A stretch of 64,000 nt of DNA, from positions 62,001 to 126,000 of the forward strand of contig NZ_SRYZ01000004.1 of assembly GCF_004793475.1 (NCBI RefSeq), given 5' to 3'. Shown here one piece after another: positions 61,455 to 64,000 of the stretch. The position numbers and the translations under genes were made by a program. Positions within the stretch are counted from its first letter, which is position 1; every line of letters begins with the position of its first letter. The notes under the pieces were generated by a model. The model had not been told where the DNA came from. It ran no database searches and was given only the letters and a program-made list of their open reading frames with translations. Origin of the DNA: Bacteroides muris (ex Afrizal et al. 2022). GTDB taxonomy: Bacteria; Bacteroidota; Bacteroidia; Bacteroidales; Bacteroidaceae.

Positions 61455-62435
61455 TTAAGGTAGCAATGGCTCTATTTCCTTGAAGATGCGGTACAGTTCC
61501 TCCTTCGTCTCTGCCCGCAGCATGGCTATTCGGGTATCGCGGAAGTTGGGAATCCCTTTGAAGAGTGGGCTTGCTGCCAGGTGGCGGCGTACGTGCAGTA
61601 TGCCCCGTCGCTCGTCCAGCAGGTTGACGCTGTCTTCCACTTCCTGGCGGAGTACGTTCAGCCTCCATTCGGAACTCAGCGGAGGGAGTTCTTCGCCCGT
61701 CTCCAGATAATGCTTCACTTCCTTAAAGAACCACGGGCGGCCGAAGCTGGCACGGCCTATCATGATGGCGTCCACACCGTAGAGGTCGAAGCACTCTTTG
61801 GCCCGTTGGGGAGTGGTGATATCACCGTTGCCGATGATGGGAATGTGCATGCGTGGGTTCTTTTTCACCTCGCCGATAAGAGTCCAGTCTGCCTCACCGG
61901 TATACATCTGGGCGCGGGTACGGCCGTGAATGGTGAGGGCGGCAATGCCACAGTCTTGCAACTGCTCGGCAAGGCCGACGATGATTTTACTGTTGGCATC
62001 CCAGCCCAGGCGGGTCTTTACGGTGACGGGAATCTTCACGGCATCTACCACGGCACGGGTGATTTCCAGCATCAGCGGAATGTTCTGCAGCATGCCGGCA
62101 CCGGCACCCTTGCCTGCCACGCGTTTCACGGGGCAGCCGAAGTTGATGTCCAGCGTGTCCGGACGTGCCTGCTCCACGATGCGGGCGGCCTCTACCATGG
62201 TGGCGGTGTCCCGTCCGTATATTTGTATGGCCACGGGCCGTTCTTCATCGCTGATGTTCAGCTTCTGCCGGGTCTTGCCTACGGAGCGTATCAAGGCATC
62301 GGCAGAAACGAACTCGGTATATACCATGTCTGCTCCGAAGTGCTTGCACATCAGGCGGAAAGCAGGATCGGTGACATCCTCCATCGGAGCTAAAAATATG
62401 GGACGTTCGCCCAGGTCTATGTGGCCTATTTTCAT
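61455..62435 (-). CDS. dusB: tRNA-dihydrouridine synthase
   Basis: FMN-dependent reductase forming dihydrouridine in tRNA D-loops, 326 residues. TIM barrel with APMEDVTDPAFRLM, the DINFGCPVKRVAGKGAGAG motif (catalytic Cys), KTRLGWD, TIHGRTRAQMYTG, PIIGNGDI and MIGRASFGRPW, followed by the C-terminal helical domain. Layout fits the DusB branch. It is divergent from the DUF2059 gene; a minus-strand -7-like TATTTTTG (plus CAAAAATA at 62467-62474) lies before its start. Confidence 0.93.
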   Translation of the reverse strand: MKIGHIDLGERPIFLAPMEDVTDPAFRLMCKHFGADMVYTEFVSADALIRSVGKTRQKLNISDEERPVAIQIYGRDTATMVEAARIVEQARPDTLDINFGCPVKRVAGKGAGAGMLQNIPLMLEITRAVVDAVKIPVTVKTRLGWDANSKIIVGLAEQLQDCGIAALTIHGRTRAQMYTGEADWTLIGEVKKNPRMHIPIIGNGDITTPQRAKECFDLYGVDAIMIGRASFGRPWFFKEVKHYLETGEELPPLSSEWRLNVLRQEVEDSVNLLDERRGILHVRRHLAASPLFKGIPNFRDTRIAMLRAETKEELYRIFKEIEPLLP

Positions 62436-62462
62436 GAATCGATTGAACTAAATGATTATTTC

Positions 62463-62494
62463 ACTGCAAAAATACGGAAAAAAGCCTACCTTTG
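62463..62494 (+). promoter_or_regulatory. promoter of the DUF2059 gene
   Basis: TACCTTTG at 62487-62494 is a perfect -7 box with ACTG (62463-62466) 20 bases upstream. It overlaps the minus-strand TATTTTTG box of dusB, so the two promoters interlock. Confidence 0.6.
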
Positions 62495-62525
62495 TATCAT
62501 TCATTTATTTAACTAATATGGAATT

Positions 62526-62984
62526 ATGAAAAAAGGTTTGGTTTTAATTCTGATATGTGTAGCAATGTTGTTTGCTGCCGCGCCTTCGGCTTTGGCACAA
62601 GTGCCGAGTGATGAGTATAAGGCTACATTGGAAAAAATGCTGGAACTGTCCGGCGCTATGGCGTCGGCAAAGACTATGGTGCCGCAGATGGTTTCTATGT
62701 TGAAGCAACAGTCGTCGGCATCGGCTTCTTTCTGGGACGGTTTTCAGAAGAAATGGGAAGGAAAGTTTGGCAGCAGGCTGGCAGAACTTTATGCTCCCGT
62801 TTATCAGAAATACCTCACACTGGATGATTTGAAGAAAATCGTTGCTTTCTATGAATCGCCTGTCGGAAAGAAACTGGGTGCTTCTACTCCTGCCATGATG
62901 ACTGAGGGTATGCAAATAGGGCAAAAGCTGGGAATGGAGATTGCCGCTGAACTTCAACAGGAATTGCAGGCACAGGGAAAATAA
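62526..62984 (+). CDS. secreted DUF2059 domain protein
   Basis: Small exported protein, 152 residues, with signal peptide MKKGLVLILICVAMLFAAAP ending ALAQ. The mature helical part fits DUF2059: YKATLEKMLELSGAMASAKT, FWDGFQKKWEGKFGSRLAEL and YLTLDDLKKIVAFYESPVGK with KLGASTPAMMTEGMQIGQKL. Function unknown; periplasmic location expected. Own promoter and a hairpin downstream make it a single-gene unit. Confidence 0.85.
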   Translation: MKKGLVLILICVAMLFAAAPSALAQVPSDEYKATLEKMLELSGAMASAKTMVPQMVSMLKQQSSASASFWDGFQKKWEGKFGSRLAELYAPVYQKYLTLDDLKKIVAFYESPVGKKLGASTPAMMTEGMQIGQKLGMEIAAELQQELQAQGK

Positions 62985-63000
62985 GTTACTAGCTACCAGC

Positions 63001-63051
63001 AGCTACGAGTGCCTTTCGGAACAGAGCCCGGCCACTTGTAGCCCGTAGCTC
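63001..63051 (+). terminator. hairpin after the DUF2059 gene
   Basis: AGCTACGAGTG pairs imperfectly with CACTTGTAGC and a further GTAGCT arm. It shares the GCTACAAGTGG words of the hemD terminator at 1350-1402. No clear T-run, so function is tentative. Confidence 0.45.
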
Positions 63052-63065
63052 AAAATATATGATTT

Positions 63066-64000
63066 ATGGATTTGAAAGATTTCGAAATCATGGCACCGGT
63101 AGGCTCACGCGAATCTCTCGCAGCAGCCATACAAGCGGGTGCCGACTCCATCTATTTCGGTATCGAGAACCTGAACATGCGTGCCCGTTCGGCCAATACC
63201 TTCACTATCGACGATCTGCGGGAAATAGCCCGGACGTGCGACGAGCATGGCATGAAAAGCTACCTCACCGTCAATACCATCATATACGACCATGACATCC
63301 CGCTGATGCATACTATCGTAGATGCGGCAAAGGCGGCAGGCATCTCGGCAGTCATTGCCGCCGATGTGGCGGTGATGAGCTATGCTCGCCGGATAGGGCA
63401 GGAGGTACACCTCAGCACACAGCTCAACATCAGCAATGTGGAAGCTCTCCGCTTCTATGCGCAGTTTGCCGATGTGGTGGTGCTGGCACGCGAACTGAAT
63501 CTGGAGCAGGTAGCGGAAATCTACCGCCATATCCGTGAGGAGAATATCTGCGGCCCTGGCGGGAAGCAGATACGCATAGAGATGTTCTGCCACGGTGCGC
63601 TTTGCATGGCGGTCAGCGGAAAGTGCTACCTATCGCTGCACGAAATGAACCACTCGGCCAACCGGGGGGCCTGCATGCAGGTATGCCGCCGCAGCTATAC
63701 GGTGCGCGACAAGGAGACGGATGTGGAATTGGAAGTGGACAACCAATACATCATGTCGCCCAAAGACTTAAAAACTATCCACTTCATGAACAAGATGCTG
63801 GATGCGGGTGTTCGTGTATTCAAGATTGAAGGACGTGCCCGCGGTCCCGAGTATGTGCGTACGGTGGTGGAATGTTATAAAGAGGCCATCGGGGCTTATC
63901 TGGACGATACGTTTACCGATGAGAAAATTGCCCGATGGGACGAACGCCTGAAGACGGTCTTCAACCGCGGTTTCTGGGATGGCTACTACTTGGGACAACG
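63066..64000 (+). CDS. U32 family peptidase-like protein, 3' end outside window
   Basis: The frame opens MDLKDFEIMAPVGSRESLAA and continues without a stop to the window end (311 codons visible). It carries the U32 signature EMFCHGALCMAVSGKCYLS, then RSANTFTIDDLREIAR earlier and SPKDLKTIHFMNKMLDAGV later. U32 proteins include collagenase-like PrtC and the tRNA hydroxylation factors TrhP/RlhA; the CysxxxxGxCys signature is shared by the RNA-modification group, so an RNA hydroxylation role is more likely than proteolysis. The ATG at 63066 fits the family start. Confidence 0.9.
   Translation, partial: MDLKDFEIMAPVGSRESLAAAIQAGADSIYFGIENLNMRARSANTFTIDDLREIARTCDEHGMKSYLTVNTIIYDHDIPLMHTIVDAAKAAGISAVIAADVAVMSYARRIGQEVHLSTQLNISNVEALRFYAQFADVVVLARELNLEQVAEIYRHIREENICGPGGKQIRIEMFCHGALCMAVSGKCYLSLHEMNHSANRGACMQVCRRSYTVRDKETDVELEVDNQYIMSPKDLKTIHFMNKMLDAGVRVFKIEGRARGPEYVRTVVECYKEAIGAYLDDTFTDEKIARWDERLKTVFNRGFWDGYYLGQ

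Overview
The window looks like chromosomal DNA of a gut Bacteroides-type bacterium (order Bacteroidales). The support is a SusC/SusD pair with a hybrid two-component regulator, BACON-domain and SusD-type lipoproteins, DUF4271, DUF2723, DUF4143 and DUF4861 genes, and -7 boxes of the Bacteroides form TAnnTTTG ahead of many genes. I cannot assign a species.

Layout. 0-4.4 kb is housekeeping: DUF4271, hemD, rnpA-yidD-tatD with overlapping ends, tyrS and tRNA-Gln(UUG). 4.6-7.0 kb is a uronate-catabolism remnant: a kduI gene cut down to about its first 45 codons, then intact kduD and a DUF4861 lipoprotein. 7.2-11.4 kb holds a NodB-type deacetylase and a large DUF2723 membrane protein. 11.4-21.1 kb is an accessory patch: duplicated leader sequences, gene remnants, a sugar-binding-like protein with an acetyltransferase, a LuxR-type regulator, two unrelated AAA ATPases, a BACON/leucine-rich surface lipoprotein and a small membrane protein. 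21.2-43.1 kb is a polysaccharide utilisation locus (PUL): sialate-O-acetylesterase-like esterase, GH9, hybrid two-component system, GH31, SusC, SusD, an exported cellobiose-2-epimerase-like lipoprotein, a second GH9 and a possible unrecognised glycosidase. The enzyme set suggests a beta-1,4-glucan-type substrate with alpha-xylosyl-like and acetyl decoration; this is inference. 43.2-64 kb returns mostly to housekeeping: a zinc-type ABC pair without a permease, mnmD, DedA, purD, a dipeptidyl peptidase, an RlmL-like methyltransferase, cysE/cysK, RNase R, a cation efflux pump, an SDR plus PAP2 pair, dusB, DUF2059 and a U32 peptidase cut by the window end.

The most unusual signal is between the genes. 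Eight intergenic regions carry short tandem arrays with a period of exactly 22 bp. They fall into five sequence families with imperfectly palindromic units, and two families recur at more than one locus. Two arrays sit inside the PUL. A second layer of intergenic structure is long nested inverted repeats at gene ends. The region at 11.5-14.6 kb also contains two copies of an ATPase-gene leader and a fragment of a GH9 gene end, so it has been reshuffled.
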